Counted from the stretch's first letter, positions 1 through 5,866 are shown. The stretch is 7,047 bases of DNA from Jatrophihabitans sp. (GCA_025966255.1 JAOPVG010000216.1:1-7047), one strand, 5' to 3'. Numbers and translations are program-made. The notes: a model not told the origin generated them from the letters alone.

Positions 1-19
1 AGCCTAATGGGGCCACACC

Positions 20-205
20 GCCTGGTCTTGGGTCAGAGTGGTGTCCAAGTCCGCCGATGGGTGAACACTGCTGAAGCCTGGCCTTCGAGGTCTAGATCTA
101 GATCGTGTCCCTGTCGGTGAACGAGGAGGCGTGATGGCTGCTGGGATGCCGTGCCCCGTTTCGTGCGGTGAGCACTGAACCATTAGGGCGCTGCGGTTCT
201 CCTCG
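20..205 (+). ncRNA. Candidate IS110 bridge RNA region
   Basis: This non-coding stretch lies directly upstream of the recombinase, where IS110-group elements encode the bridge RNA that pairs with donor and target DNA. Short potential hairpins run along it: CTTGG 27-31 with CCAAG 45-49; GAAG 73-76 with CTTC 83-86; GTGC 163-166 with GCAC 172-175 around a GGTGA loop; and GAACC 177-181 with GGTTC 195-199. CCTAATGG at 3-10 and CCATTAGG at 180-187 could close the whole region. The unpaired-looking TCTAGATCTAGATC (91-104) matches the element's right end. RNA ends, promoter and fold are inferred, and several of these stems could occur by chance. Confidence 0.45.
91..104. repeat. TCTAGATC tandem copy in IS leader
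   Basis: TCTAGATC occurs twice with overlap, giving TCTAGATCTAGATC. The 9-mer ATCTAGATC at 96-104 is repeated exactly at 1481-1489 near the element's right end. GATCTAGATC (95-104) is its own reverse complement, so an RNA copy could pair with either DNA strand. Confidence 0.6.
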
Positions 206-227
206 GGACGATGATCGTCACGTCGAG

Positions 228-232
228 AGGAG
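228..232 (+). promoter_or_regulatory. Shine-Dalgarno of IS110 recombinase
   Basis: AGGAG ends 5 nt before the ATG at 238. It selects that start over the in-frame ATG at 211, which has no such site and would add nine residues not typical of the family's N-terminus. Confidence 0.7.
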
Positions 233-237
233 AGTGG

Positions 238-1461
238 ATGTTGTTCCTGGGCAATGACTGGGCCGAGGCCCATCACGATGTCGAAGTGCAGGACGAGCAG
301 GGCCGGGTGTTGGCTCGGCGGCGGCTGCCCGAAGGCGTTGCGGGGCTGGCGCAGTTGCATGCGGTGATCGCTGATCATCTGGGTGAGGACGGCGAGCCGG
401 GTTCGGTGCTGGTCGGGATCGAGACCGACCGGGGCCCGTGGGTGCAGGCGCTGATCGCGACCGGTTACCTCGTCTACGCGATCAATCCGATGCAGGTCTC
501 GCGCTACCGGGAGCGGCACGCCACGTCGGGGGCCAAGAGCGACCCGGGCGATGCGCATGTGCTGGCCGAGATCGTGCGCACCGACCGCGCTCACCACCGG
601 GCGGTCGCCGGCGATAGCGAGCAGGCCGAGGTCGTCAAGACGCTGGCCCGCACTCACCAGTCGATGATCTGGACGCGGCAGCGGCAGACTAATCAGCTGC
701 GCTCGATGCTGCGTGAGTTCCACCCCGCCGCGTTGGCCGCATTCGGTCACGATCTGGCCGGCCGGGACGCGCTGGCGGTGTTGTCGATTGCCTCGACCCC
801 GGCGGCCGGCCGGGCGCTGTCACGCTCGAAAATCGCCACGGTGCTGCGCCGGGCCGGGCGGCAACGCAACATCGATTCCACTGCGGTGCGCATCGTCGAG
901 GCGCTACGCAGCGACCAGCTCGCCCTCTCGCCGGCGCTGAGTGAGGCCTACGGCGCGAGCGTGCGCTCAATCGCCGCAGTGATCACCACCATGGTCGAGC
1001 AGATCAGCGTGCTCGAGACCGAGGTGAACCGGTGTTTTGGCCAGCACCCGGACGCTGACATCATCACCAGCCAACCCGGCCTCGGTGTCGTGCTCGGCGC
1101 CCGGGTGCTCGCCGAGTTCGGCGACGCCAAAGACCGTTTCGCCAACGCCAAAGCCCGCCGCAACTACGCCGGCACCAGCCCCGTCACCAAGGCCTCCGGC
1201 ACTAGGCGCGTCGTGCTCGCCCGCTTCGCCCGCAACAAGCGCCTGGCCGACGCGCTGCACCAGCAAGCCTTCGCCGCCCTCACCTCATCGCCCGGCGCAC
1301 GCGCGTTCTACGACAGCCACCGAGCCCGCGGAGCAACCCACAACCAGGCACTCCGTGCCCTGTCCAACCGCCTGGTCGGCATCCTCGACGGCTGCCTACG
1401 CCACCGCAGCACCTACGACGAAGCCACCGCCTGGGCACACCGCCAGACCGCAGCCGCTTGA
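238..1461 (+). CDS. IS110-family DEDD recombinase (transposase)
   Basis: This 407-residue recombinase moves the insertion sequence; in studied relatives it acts with a bridge RNA that specifies donor and target. The N-terminal RuvC-like domain opens with GNDW (D7), followed by IETDRG (E62) and SDPGDA (D102, D105), giving the DEDD set with spacing like that of IS621. A helical linker, probably coiled coil, covers about 125-165 and 240-265. The C-terminal Transposase_20 domain starts at the TSQPGLG motif (278-284) and includes RRNYAGTSP (308-315) and KASGTRR; S320 is the likely catalytic serine. The length is normal and the frame unbroken, so the protein could be active. The ATG at 238 is chosen for its ribosome site. 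Family assignment is firm; activity is inferred. Confidence 0.95.
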   Translation: MLFLGNDWAEAHHDVEVQDEQGRVLARRRLPEGVAGLAQLHAVIADHLGEDGEPGSVLVGIETDRGPWVQALIATGYLVYAINPMQVSRYRERHATSGAKSDPGDAHVLAEIVRTDRAHHRAVAGDSEQAEVVKTLARTHQSMIWTRQRQTNQLRSMLREFHPAALAAFGHDLAGRDALAVLSIASTPAAGRALSRSKIATVLRRAGRQRNIDSTAVRIVEALRSDQLALSPALSEAYGASVRSIAAVITTMVEQISVLETEVNRCFGQHPDADIITSQPGLGVVLGARVLAEFGDAKDRFANAKARRNYAGTSPVTKASGTRRVVLARFARNKRLADALHQQAFAALTSSPGARAFYDSHRARGATHNQALRALSNRLVGILDGCLRHRSTYDEATAWAHRQTAAA

Positions 1462-1480
1462 CGAGTTAGACCCCTGGGAT

Positions 1481-1489
1481 ATCTAGATC
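1481..1489. repeat. ATCTAGATC copy at IS right end
   Basis: This is an exact copy of leader positions 96-104, placed 20 nt after the recombinase stop and followed directly by CT (1490-1491). Nine nucleotides plus a CT core is the arrangement of the left donor half-site in IS621. I infer that this is the element's right-end recognition sequence. Confidence 0.5.
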
Positions 1490-1493
1490 CTTG

Positions 1494-1531
1494 ATCCACC
1501 TCTGTCCCCGCGACGTGGCCGGGCTGTGGAT
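1494..1531 (-). terminator. Possible dedA terminator hairpin
   Basis: ATCCAC (1494-1499) pairs with GTGGAT (1526-1531), and inside it CCCG (1507-1510) pairs with CGGG (1520-1523). The structure lies just past the dedA stop. It is interrupted, and on the dedA strand it is followed by no run of T, so it would be a non-canonical GC-rich terminator of the kind common in actinobacteria. Confidence 0.35.
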
Positions 1532-1536
1532 TCCGA

Positions 1537-2196
1537 TCAGCCGGCCGCTTCGGCGCTCGCCTCCGCGAAGGCCTTCGCCTCGGCTTGCTCCCGCTTGCGT
1601 TTGCGGAAATGGATCAGGACGAGGACAACGACGACGACGGCCAGAACCGCCAACGGCGCCCAGGTCAGCGTCTGACCGACGACGTTCAGCGCGGACGCGA
1701 ACGCGTACCCGAGAAGGACGCAGCCGGGCGCCCAGATCACGCCGCCGGCCGCGTTCCAGAACAAGAAGGTCCGGTACCGCATGCCGCTCATGCCCGCCAT
1801 CGACGGCATCAGCGCCCGCAGCACGGCGGTGAGGCGGCCCAGCAGCACGGCCTTGCCGCCGTGCTTGTGAATGAACCCGTCCACGGCCGACCAGCGACGC
1901 TCGCCGACCCACGTCCCGAGCCGGGACCGACGCAGGGAGGGGCCGAATTTCTTGCCGAACTCATAGCCGACCGAGTCGCCCCCGACGGCGCAGAGGACCG
2001 CGATCACGATCATCACCCAGAGATTGAGGTGGCCGTATTTGGCGTTGCAGAACACCCCCGCGACGAGCAACGCCGTCTCGCCGGGCAGCACCATGCCCAC
2101 CAGGATCGCGGCCTCGGCGAAGGCGAGGCCGCCAGAGATGACGTACAGCCAGAGCCCTACGGAGTCACCGATGGATCTCATGAAACTCTCGAACAT
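1537..2196 (-). CDS. DedA-family membrane protein
   Basis: This 219-residue integral membrane protein belongs to the DedA/SNARE-associated (VTT) superfamily. Members are linked to lipid-carrier flipping and membrane homeostasis; the substrate cannot be read here. Visible family marks are FAEAAILVGMVLPGE (26-40) with the re-entrant acidic residue E28 and PGE; GGDSVGYEFGKKFG (72-85); and the FIHKHGGKAVLLGR block (108-121) with both conserved arginines, R121 and R127, then MAGMSGM (133-139). Hydrophobic segments lie at about 15-50, 58-78, 145-170 and 178-196. The tail is basic (FRKRKR, 197-202), then rich in Ala and Glu, and is probably cytoplasmic. The start at 2196 fits a leaderless transcript. 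The ATG five codons in (2181) is an alternative, preceded by GAGAG. The gene is divergent from the glycosylase gene. Confidence 0.9.
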   Translation of the reverse strand: MFESFMRSIGDSVGLWLYVISGGLAFAEAAILVGMVLPGETALLVAGVFCNAKYGHLNLWVMIVIAVLCAVGGDSVGYEFGKKFGPSLRRSRLGTWVGERRWSAVDGFIHKHGGKAVLLGRLTAVLRALMPSMAGMSGMRYRTFLFWNAAGGVIWAPGCVLLGYAFASALNVVGQTLTWAPLAVLAVVVVVLVLIHFRKRKREQAEAKAFAEASAEAAG

Positions 2197-2202
2197 CGCC
2201 GA

Positions 2203-2208
2203 ATGATG
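2203..2208 (-). promoter_or_regulatory. dedA -10-like hexamer, leaderless layout
   Basis: On the minus strand CATCAT is followed by exactly 6 nt and then the ATG of dedA, with no Shine-Dalgarno. The spacing equals that at four other genes in the window. No good -35 is seen at 17-18 bp. It is a weak match to TANNNT, supported mainly by the shared spacing. Confidence 0.4.
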
Positions 2209-2244
2209 ACACGTCGACCTGAGATCGGTGTCGGTGGTGATCCG

Positions 2245-2250
2245 TACTGT
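2245..2250 (+). promoter_or_regulatory. YcaQ-family gene -10 hexamer, leaderless layout
   Basis: TACTGT fits the actinobacterial -10 TANNNT and ends 6 nt before GTG 2257, so transcription would begin at the start codon. No clear -35 is present. Its upstream region overlaps that of the divergent dedA promoter, so the two may interfere with or influence each other. Confidence 0.55.
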
Positions 2251-2256
2251 CGCCCC

Positions 2257-3489
2257 GTGACGACGCGAATGGGCGCTCTGACCCGGCTGAGCCCAGCGCA
2301 GGCGCGCCGCATCGCGCTGGCGGCTCAGGGGTTCGCCGACCCGCGGCCCACGGGGCGGATCGACGCCCGGCACGTCCGGCGCGTCCTCGATCGGATCGCG
2401 ATCCTGCAGATCGATTCCGTCAACGTGTTCTCCCGCAGTCACTACCTGCCGGTGTTCGCCCGGCTGGGCCCGTACCCTCGCGAGCTGCTCGATCGGCTGA
2501 CGGCCTATACGGCCAAGCCACGCCGGCCGGAGCTCTTCGAGTACTGGGCGCACGCCGCCTCGCTCGTCCCGGTCGAGTACCAGCCGCTGCTGCGCTGGCG
2601 CATGGATCGCGCGCACGTCGAGCCGTGGCCGGCCATTCGTCGACTCGCCCGGGAGAAGCCGAGCCTGCTCGAGGACGTCCTGCGCCTCGTCGCCGATCAG
2701 GGTCCGATCGTCGCGGGCGACACCGGCATCCCGCGCCCGGCCCCGCGTCCGGGTCACATGTGGAACTGGCACGACGGCAAGATCGCGCTCGAGTACCTCT
2801 TCTACGAAGGCCGGGTCACCACCGCGAAGCGGGTCAACTTCGAACGTTTCTACGATCTCGCCGATCGGGTGCTGCCGCCGGAGATACTCGCGGCCCCCAC
2901 TCCGAGCGAGGTCGACGCCAAGCGGGAGCTCGTCCGCATTTCCGCGCGGGCGCACGGTGTCGCCACCGAGGCCGACCTGCGCGACTACTTCCGCATCTCC
3001 CACACCTCGACGAAGGCGGCGATCGCCGACCTGGTCGAGTCGGCCGAACTCGTCCCGGTCGAGGTCGACGGCTGGGCCGCGCCCGCCTATCTGTGGCACG
3101 AGGCGCGCCGGCCGCGCCACGTCACGGCCCGGGCTCTGCTGTCGCCGTTCGACTCGCTGGTCTGGTACCGCGAACGCACCGAGCGCCTGTTCGGCTTCCA
3201 CTACCGGATCGAGATCTACACGCCCGCGGCCAAGCGCCGGTTCGGCTACTACGTGCTGCCGTTCCTGCTCGGGGAGTCGCTGGTGGGCCGGGTCGACCTG
3301 AAGTCCGACCGCCAGGCCGGCGTGCTCCGGGTGCAGAGCGCCTGGGTTGAGCCGGGGGTCCACCCGAACCGGGTGGCCGGGGAGCTCGCCGAGGAACTCG
3401 CGCTCGTCGCGAAATGGCAGGGTCTCGACGGTATCGAGGTCATGCCACGCGGAGATCTCGCCACCGAATTGGCCGGCGTACTCGGCTGA
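2257..3489 (+). CDS. YcaQ/AlkX-family winged-helix DNA glycosylase
   Basis: This 410-residue protein of the HTH_42 (YcaQ/AlkZ) family is probably a DNA glycosylase that removes bulky alkylated bases or unhooks interstrand crosslinks, as E. coli YcaQ does. The catalytic motif region reads LQIDSVNVFSRSHY (50-63). Its Q51-I-D53 fits the Q-x-D form of the YcaQ-like branch rather than the Q-x-Q form of AlkZ, which protects antibiotic producers from their own product. Other family blocks are FEYWAHAASLVP (94-105), the winged-helix segment around 225-265, LLSPFDSLVWYRERTERLFGF (294-314, beginning and end of the block) and YTPAAKRRFGYYVLP (321-335). GTG 2257 is chosen because a -10 hexamer lies 6 nt upstream; ATG 2269 is the alternative. 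Family is clear; substrate is inferred. Confidence 0.9.
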   Translation: MTTRMGALTRLSPAQARRIALAAQGFADPRPTGRIDARHVRRVLDRIAILQIDSVNVFSRSHYLPVFARLGPYPRELLDRLTAYTAKPRRPELFEYWAHAASLVPVEYQPLLRWRMDRAHVEPWPAIRRLAREKPSLLEDVLRLVADQGPIVAGDTGIPRPAPRPGHMWNWHDGKIALEYLFYEGRVTTAKRVNFERFYDLADRVLPPEILAAPTPSEVDAKRELVRISARAHGVATEADLRDYFRISHTSTKAAIADLVESAELVPVEVDGWAAPAYLWHEARRPRHVTARALLSPFDSLVWYRERTERLFGFHYRIEIYTPAAKRRFGYYVLPFLLGESLVGRVDLKSDRQAGVLRVQSAWVEPGVHPNRVAGELAEELALVAKWQGLDGIEVMPRGDLATELAGVLG

Positions 3490-3502
3490 CTGCCAGGCTC
3501 AC

Positions 3503-3525
3503 GCCCTCCCTCCGTTCGGGCGGGC
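3503..3525. terminator. Weak hairpin between convergent genes
   Basis: The 74-nt gap between two convergent stop codons holds an imperfect GC-rich stem. CCCTCC (3508-3513) pairs with GGGCGGG (3518-3524), with a bulged C and a G-T pair around a GTTC loop. There is no T run. A shared terminator would be expected here, but the structural support is slight. Confidence 0.3.
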
Positions 3526-3563
3526 CGAGGCGCAATGCCGCCAAATCGCTCCGCAAGCGTCGC

Positions 3564-4379
3564 TCATGCCGCCCGGAACAGCCGCACGTCGCCGCTGCCG
3601 GTGCGCGCCCGCACTGTGATCGCGCCCTTGCGCGTCGTCGGCTGGTCCTCGATGGGCAGGTCCGACCGCACCTTGCCGGAACCGGTGTTGACGTCGAGCC
3701 GGACCGGAACCCCGGCGGGCAGTCCGATGCTCATCGGGCCGGAACCGCTGGCGAGATCGACGTCTCCGTAAACGGCGTTCAGGAGTGCCTCGCCGGAACC
3801 GGCGCGCGACCGGACGTCCCCCCGGGCCGCACCGACCTCGAGCCGGCCGCTGCCGCAACCGGACTGGAGGTCGCCGAGGATTTCTCCGAAGCGGGCGTTG
3901 CCGGTGCCGGAGCGCACCGTGGCTGATCCGGTCACCCGGTCCACGGAGCTCTCGGCGCTGCCGTAGCGCAGCAGCAGGTCACCGTCGACCTCCTCGATGC
4001 GGATTCGGCCGGAGCCGGTCGCGACGTCGGCGCCGCCGCTACGACCTTCGACCGTCACCGATGCGGTGAACGTCGCGATCTTAAGGGCGGTGCCGATCGG
4101 CACAGTGACGACGATGGCCACGCCGCTGTCCCCGCGCGAGCGCCACGGGGCGATCAGGTCGGCGAGACCGCCCGGCCGCGGCGCGTGCACCGTGAGGGTG
4201 GGGCCGGCCATTTCGACCGTGATGCGGTCGACGAGGTCATCGCTGCTGGCGGCCGGCGTGAGTTCGACGGTGGCCTCGGTCAGGTCGGGCGCCGTCCGCA
4301 CCGTCAATGAGCCGTGGCCGAGTCGGACCGAGAGGTTGATCGGACCGGTGAGGGGAAATCGTCGTTGCGTTGTGGTCAT
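3564..4379 (-). CDS. DUF4097-type beta-repeat protein
   Basis: This 271-residue protein has the DUF4097 (putative adhesin) fold, a stack of short beta strands joined by Gly-Ser-Gly turns. Its function is unknown. The turn x-G-S/T-G recurs every 18 residues at 121, 139 (degenerate, YGSA), 157, 175, 193 and 211, then at 232 and 260 with looser spacing. GD often precedes a strand (GDLL, GDLQ, GDVR, GDVD). No signal peptide or membrane segment is visible, so unlike many anchored DUF4097 proteins this one is probably cytoplasmic. It follows the RHH gene by 18 nt with its own strong ribosome site and is almost certainly co-transcribed with it. The pairing suggests a shared role, possibly protein-protein contact, but nothing in the sequence defines it. 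The adhesin label is not supported here. Confidence 0.85.
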   Translation of the reverse strand: MTTTQRRFPLTGPINLSVRLGHGSLTVRTAPDLTEATVELTPAASSDDLVDRITVEMAGPTLTVHAPRPGGLADLIAPWRSRGDSGVAIVVTVPIGTALKIATFTASVTVEGRSGGADVATGSGRIRIEEVDGDLLLRYGSAESSVDRVTGSATVRSGTGNARFGEILGDLQSGCGSGRLEVGAARGDVRSRAGSGEALLNAVYGDVDLASGSGPMSIGLPAGVPVRLDVNTGSGKVRSDLPIEDQPTTRKGAITVRARTGSGDVRLFRAA

Positions 4380-4385
4380 GGTGGG

Positions 4386-4391
4386 CTCCTT
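4386..4391 (-). promoter_or_regulatory. Shine-Dalgarno of the DUF4097 gene
   Basis: On the minus strand AAGGAG ends 6 nt before the ATG at 4379, within the 18-nt gap after the RHH stop. The second gene of the pair therefore has its own strong ribosome site, while the first has none. Confidence 0.75.
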
Positions 4392-4397
4392 CGGCGA

Positions 4398-4916
4398 TCA
4401 GCCGTTGATCCAGCCGGTCACCCGGTGGTTGGTGATGTTGTGGCTTCCGTGCCGTCCGCTTCCGTGTCCCGGACCGGACGGGCCGAACGGTCCCGGCGTG
4501 AGAGCCGCGGACGCGGCGCGCACCAGCCAGGTGTTGACCGAGACGCCGGCGCGCTCGGCCGCGTCGTCGACATCGGCTTTGAGGGCTTCGCTGAGTCGCA
4601 GCGAGATACGGGCGCTGGTGTCACCGTCGTCGCGGCGCGGCTCGGTGCCGCCGGTGTCCGCCGCCCCGGTCTGGACGGCCACATGGACCTCGTCACCGTC
4701 GAGGCGGACCGTGACCGCCGGCGCGCCGGGGGAGTCGAGAAGCGCCGCCGTGACCTCGTCGGCGGCCTCGGACAAGGCGTTGAGGACGGCCAACCGGACG
4801 GCCGGTGTCGCCGCAGTTGCCAGGGCGGCCGCGATCTCCTGGGTACGTTCGTCGCCCAAAGCCGCCGCCGCGGACAGTTGTTGGTGGACCTGTGCGAGGT
4901 GGTGATCGAGTTGCAT
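4398..4916 (-). CDS. Ribbon-helix-helix regulator (HicB/Arc-like C-terminus)
   Basis: This 172-residue protein is probably a DNA-binding autoregulator. Residues 1-60 are helical and Ala-rich, likely a dimerisation domain. Residues 66-82 form a short beta segment, followed by a polar linker. The RHH fold sits at 102-139: strand ARISLRL (102-108), helix A about 109-124, a G-V turn, then helix B SVNTWLVRAASAAL (126-139), resembling HicB-type antitoxin domains. A Gly/His-rich tail (HGSGRHGSHN, 151-160) ends in VTGWING. No HicA-like toxin gene is adjacent; its partner is the DUF4097 gene downstream, so a toxin-antitoxin role is doubtful. There is no Shine-Dalgarno; the start lies 6 nt after a -10-like CATGAT, inside a perfect palindrome that it may bind itself. 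Confidence 0.85.
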   Translation of the reverse strand: MQLDHHLAQVHQQLSAAAALGDERTQEIAAALATAATPAVRLAVLNALSEAADEVTAALLDSPGAPAVTVRLDGDEVHVAVQTGAADTGGTEPRRDDGDTSARISLRLSEALKADVDDAAERAGVSVNTWLVRAASAALTPGPFGPSGPGHGSGRHGSHNITNHRVTGWING

Positions 4917-4934
4917 GATGTCATCATGACATCA
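4916..4934. promoter_or_regulatory. Perfect 19-bp palindrome, probable RHH operator
   Basis: TGATGTCATCATGACATCA has two perfect 9-bp arms around a central C. It covers the first base of the RHH start codon, the 6-nt spacer and the -10-like hexamer. Protein binding here would block initiation, the layout expected for an autorepressed RHH operon. The GTCATC half-site at 4920-4925 recurs at 4942-4947, 22 bp away, about two helical turns. Confidence 0.65.
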
Positions 4935-4951
4935 CATTGCCGTCATCGCAA
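4923..4951 (-). promoter_or_regulatory. Promoter of the RHH-DUF4097 operon
   Basis: On the minus strand TTGCGA (4951-4946, four of six matches to TTGACA) is separated by 17 bp from CATGAT (4928-4923), which ends 6 nt before the ATG. This predicts a leaderless transcript. The -10 lies at the centre of the palindrome. Confidence 0.5.
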
Positions 4952-4956
4952 CGGCA
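4938..4956. repeat. Inverted repeat over the RHH -35
   Basis: TGCCGT (4938-4943) and ACGGCA (4951-4956) are perfect 6-bp arms 7 bp apart, straddling the proposed -35. It could be a second operator, for this operon or for the divergent thyX gene, but is short enough to arise by chance. Confidence 0.35.
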
Positions 4957-5023
4957 GCGGAGTTGACGCCCGCGATCGGCAACCGGCCGCGCGTCGCGTC
5001 GCCGCCGTGCCGAGCGCTGCGGT

Positions 5024-5029
5024 TAGGCT
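5024..5029 (+). promoter_or_regulatory. Possible thyX -10
   Basis: TAGGCT fits TANNNT and is the only clear match in the 152-nt gap between the divergent RHH and thyX starts. It would give a leader of about 50 nt before GTG 5087. No convincing -35 is seen. Confidence 0.35.
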
Positions 5030-5074
5030 CGGGGCTTCACCACCCCACGTGCCGCGAACAGCGCGGTCAGGACC

Positions 5075-5080
5075 AGGGAG
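5075..5080 (+). promoter_or_regulatory. Shine-Dalgarno of thyX
   Basis: AGGGAG ends 6 nt before GTG 5087 and fixes this start. thyX is the only gene of the plus-strand block with a recognisable ribosome site. Confidence 0.7.
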
Positions 5081-5086
5081 ACCGGC

Positions 5087-5839
5087 GTGCCCGACATCGT
5101 CCCGTTGAAGGTGCAGGCCATCGCTTGGACGCACTTCGAGCCGCCCTCGGACGTGCCGTGGGAGACCGACACCGACGGCGGCGAAGCGCTCGCCGAATTC
5201 GCCGGGCGCGCCTGCTACCAGTCGTGGAAGAAGCCGAATCCGGCCACCGCGACCAACGCCGGCTACCTCAAGCACATCCTCGAAGTCGGTCACCTGTCCG
5301 TGCTGGAACACGGGTCGGTCACCTTCTACCTGTCCGGCATCTCGCGCTCGCTGACCCACGAGCTCATCCGGCACCGCCACTTCAGCTACTCCCAGCTCTC
5401 CCAGCGCTACGTCCCCGAGAAGGACGCCGCGATGGTCGAGCCCGACGTCATTGCCGACGATCCGGCCCTGCACGCCAAGTTCGTCGAGGCGTCCGAGGCG
5501 GCGGTGCAGGCGTACACCGAGCTGCTCGAAGGGCTGGAGAAGAAGTTCGCCGACGTCGAGCACGCGACGCTGCGCCGCAAGCAGGCCCGCCAGGCCGCCC
5601 GGGCGGTGCTGCCCAACGCCACCGAGACGCGCATCGTCGTCACCGGCAACTACCGCGCGTGGCGGCACTTCGTCGCGATGCGGGCTTCCGAGCACGCCGA
5701 CGTCGAGATCCGCGAGCTCGCCATCGCCTGCCTGCGCGAGCTCAAGCGCATCGCGCCGAATGCCTTCGCCGACTTCGAGTTCACCTCTCTGCCCGACGGC
5801 ACCGAGGTCGCGTCGAGCCCAATGGTCAGCGAGGGCTGA
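5087..5839 (+). CDS. thyX: Flavin-dependent thymidylate synthase ThyX
   Basis: ThyX makes dTMP from dUMP, using methylene-tetrahydrofolate as carbon donor and reduced FAD as hydride source; it works as a cytoplasmic homotetramer. The ThyX signature RHR-x7-S is at 95-105 ([11 protein letters not shown]), followed by Q106, R107 and Y108. The dUMP/FAD region [19 protein letters not shown] (177-195) leads to R199 and H203. These match, to my recollection at the same numbers, key residues of the M. tuberculosis enzyme, also 250 residues long. GRACYQSW (40-47) and GHLSVLEH (68-75) are further family blocks. The protein appears complete. It precedes dapA by 59 nt on the same strand, an arrangement known from mycobacteria. 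dapA also has its own promoter-like site, so the two need not be strictly co-transcribed. Confidence 0.97.
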   Translation: MPDIVPLKVQAIAWTHFEPPSDVPWETDTDGGEALAEFAGRACYQSWKKPNPATATNAGYLKHILEVGHLSVLEHGSVTFYLSGISRSLTHELIRHRHFSYSQLSQRYVPEKDAAMVEPDVIADDPALHAKFVEASEAAVQAYTELLEGLEKKFADVEHATLRRKQARQAARAVLPNATETRIVVTGNYRAWRHFVAMRASEHADVEIRELAIACLRELKRIAPNAFADFEFTSLPDGTEVASSPMVSEG

Positions 5840-5844
5840 ACCCG

Positions 5845-5866
5845 CGCGGCACCGCTCTTTGCCGTG
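5845..5866 (+). terminator. Hairpin between thyX and dapA
   Basis: CGGCA (5847-5851) pairs with TGCCG (5860-5864) around an 8-nt loop. A G-T pair and a C-G pair extend the stem to 7 bp. There is no T run. It could attenuate read-through from thyX, but it overlaps the proposed dapA -35, so a transcriptional role is uncertain. Confidence 0.3.

Larger units (their letters stand above)
1..1491 (+). mobile_element. IS110-family insertion sequence (ends approximate)
   Basis: The element consists of a long 5' non-coding leader, one DEDD recombinase gene and a short 3' end, which is the usual plan of the IS110 group (long left end, short right end). No inverted terminal repeats or target duplications are visible, as expected for the family. 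The right end is inferred at about 1490-1491, where a 9-nt sequence shared with the leader is followed by CT, the core dinucleotide of the family member IS621. The left end is uncertain: a CT at 4-5 could be the matching core, but the true end may lie before the window. The dedA coding region begins only 46 nt beyond the proposed right end and is intact, so the insertion did not break it. Confidence 0.8.

Noticed and set aside
211..237. ATG 211 as start of the IS110 recombinase
   Set aside because: It lacks a ribosome site, whereas ATG 238 has AGGAG 5 nt upstream and places the first catalytic Asp at residue 7, typical of the family.
1585..2256. Plus-strand open frame upstream of and in frame with the YcaQ-family gene, antisense to dedA
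   Set aside because: It reads as a mirror of dedA coding with charged low-complexity text. The YcaQ family begins near the LTRLSPAQARR segment, so the extension is not part of the protein.
2197..3363. The dedA frame stays open on the minus strand for 389 codons upstream of its start, as if dedA were part of a 608-residue protein
   Set aside because: The extension lies antisense to the YcaQ-family gene and is low-complexity, Arg/Asp/Gly-rich text with no domain. DedA proteins are about 200 residues. Long antisense frames are expected in high-GC coding DNA.
4398..4916. Calling the RHH-DUF4097 pair a HicAB toxin-antitoxin system
   Set aside because: No HicA-like dsRNA-binding toxin is present, and the partner is a large beta-repeat protein.
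4314..5108. Plus-strand frame of 264 codons antisense to the RHH and DUF4097 genes
   Set aside because: It shows no recognisable domain, while the minus-strand genes have clear family motifs, ribosome sites and operon spacing.
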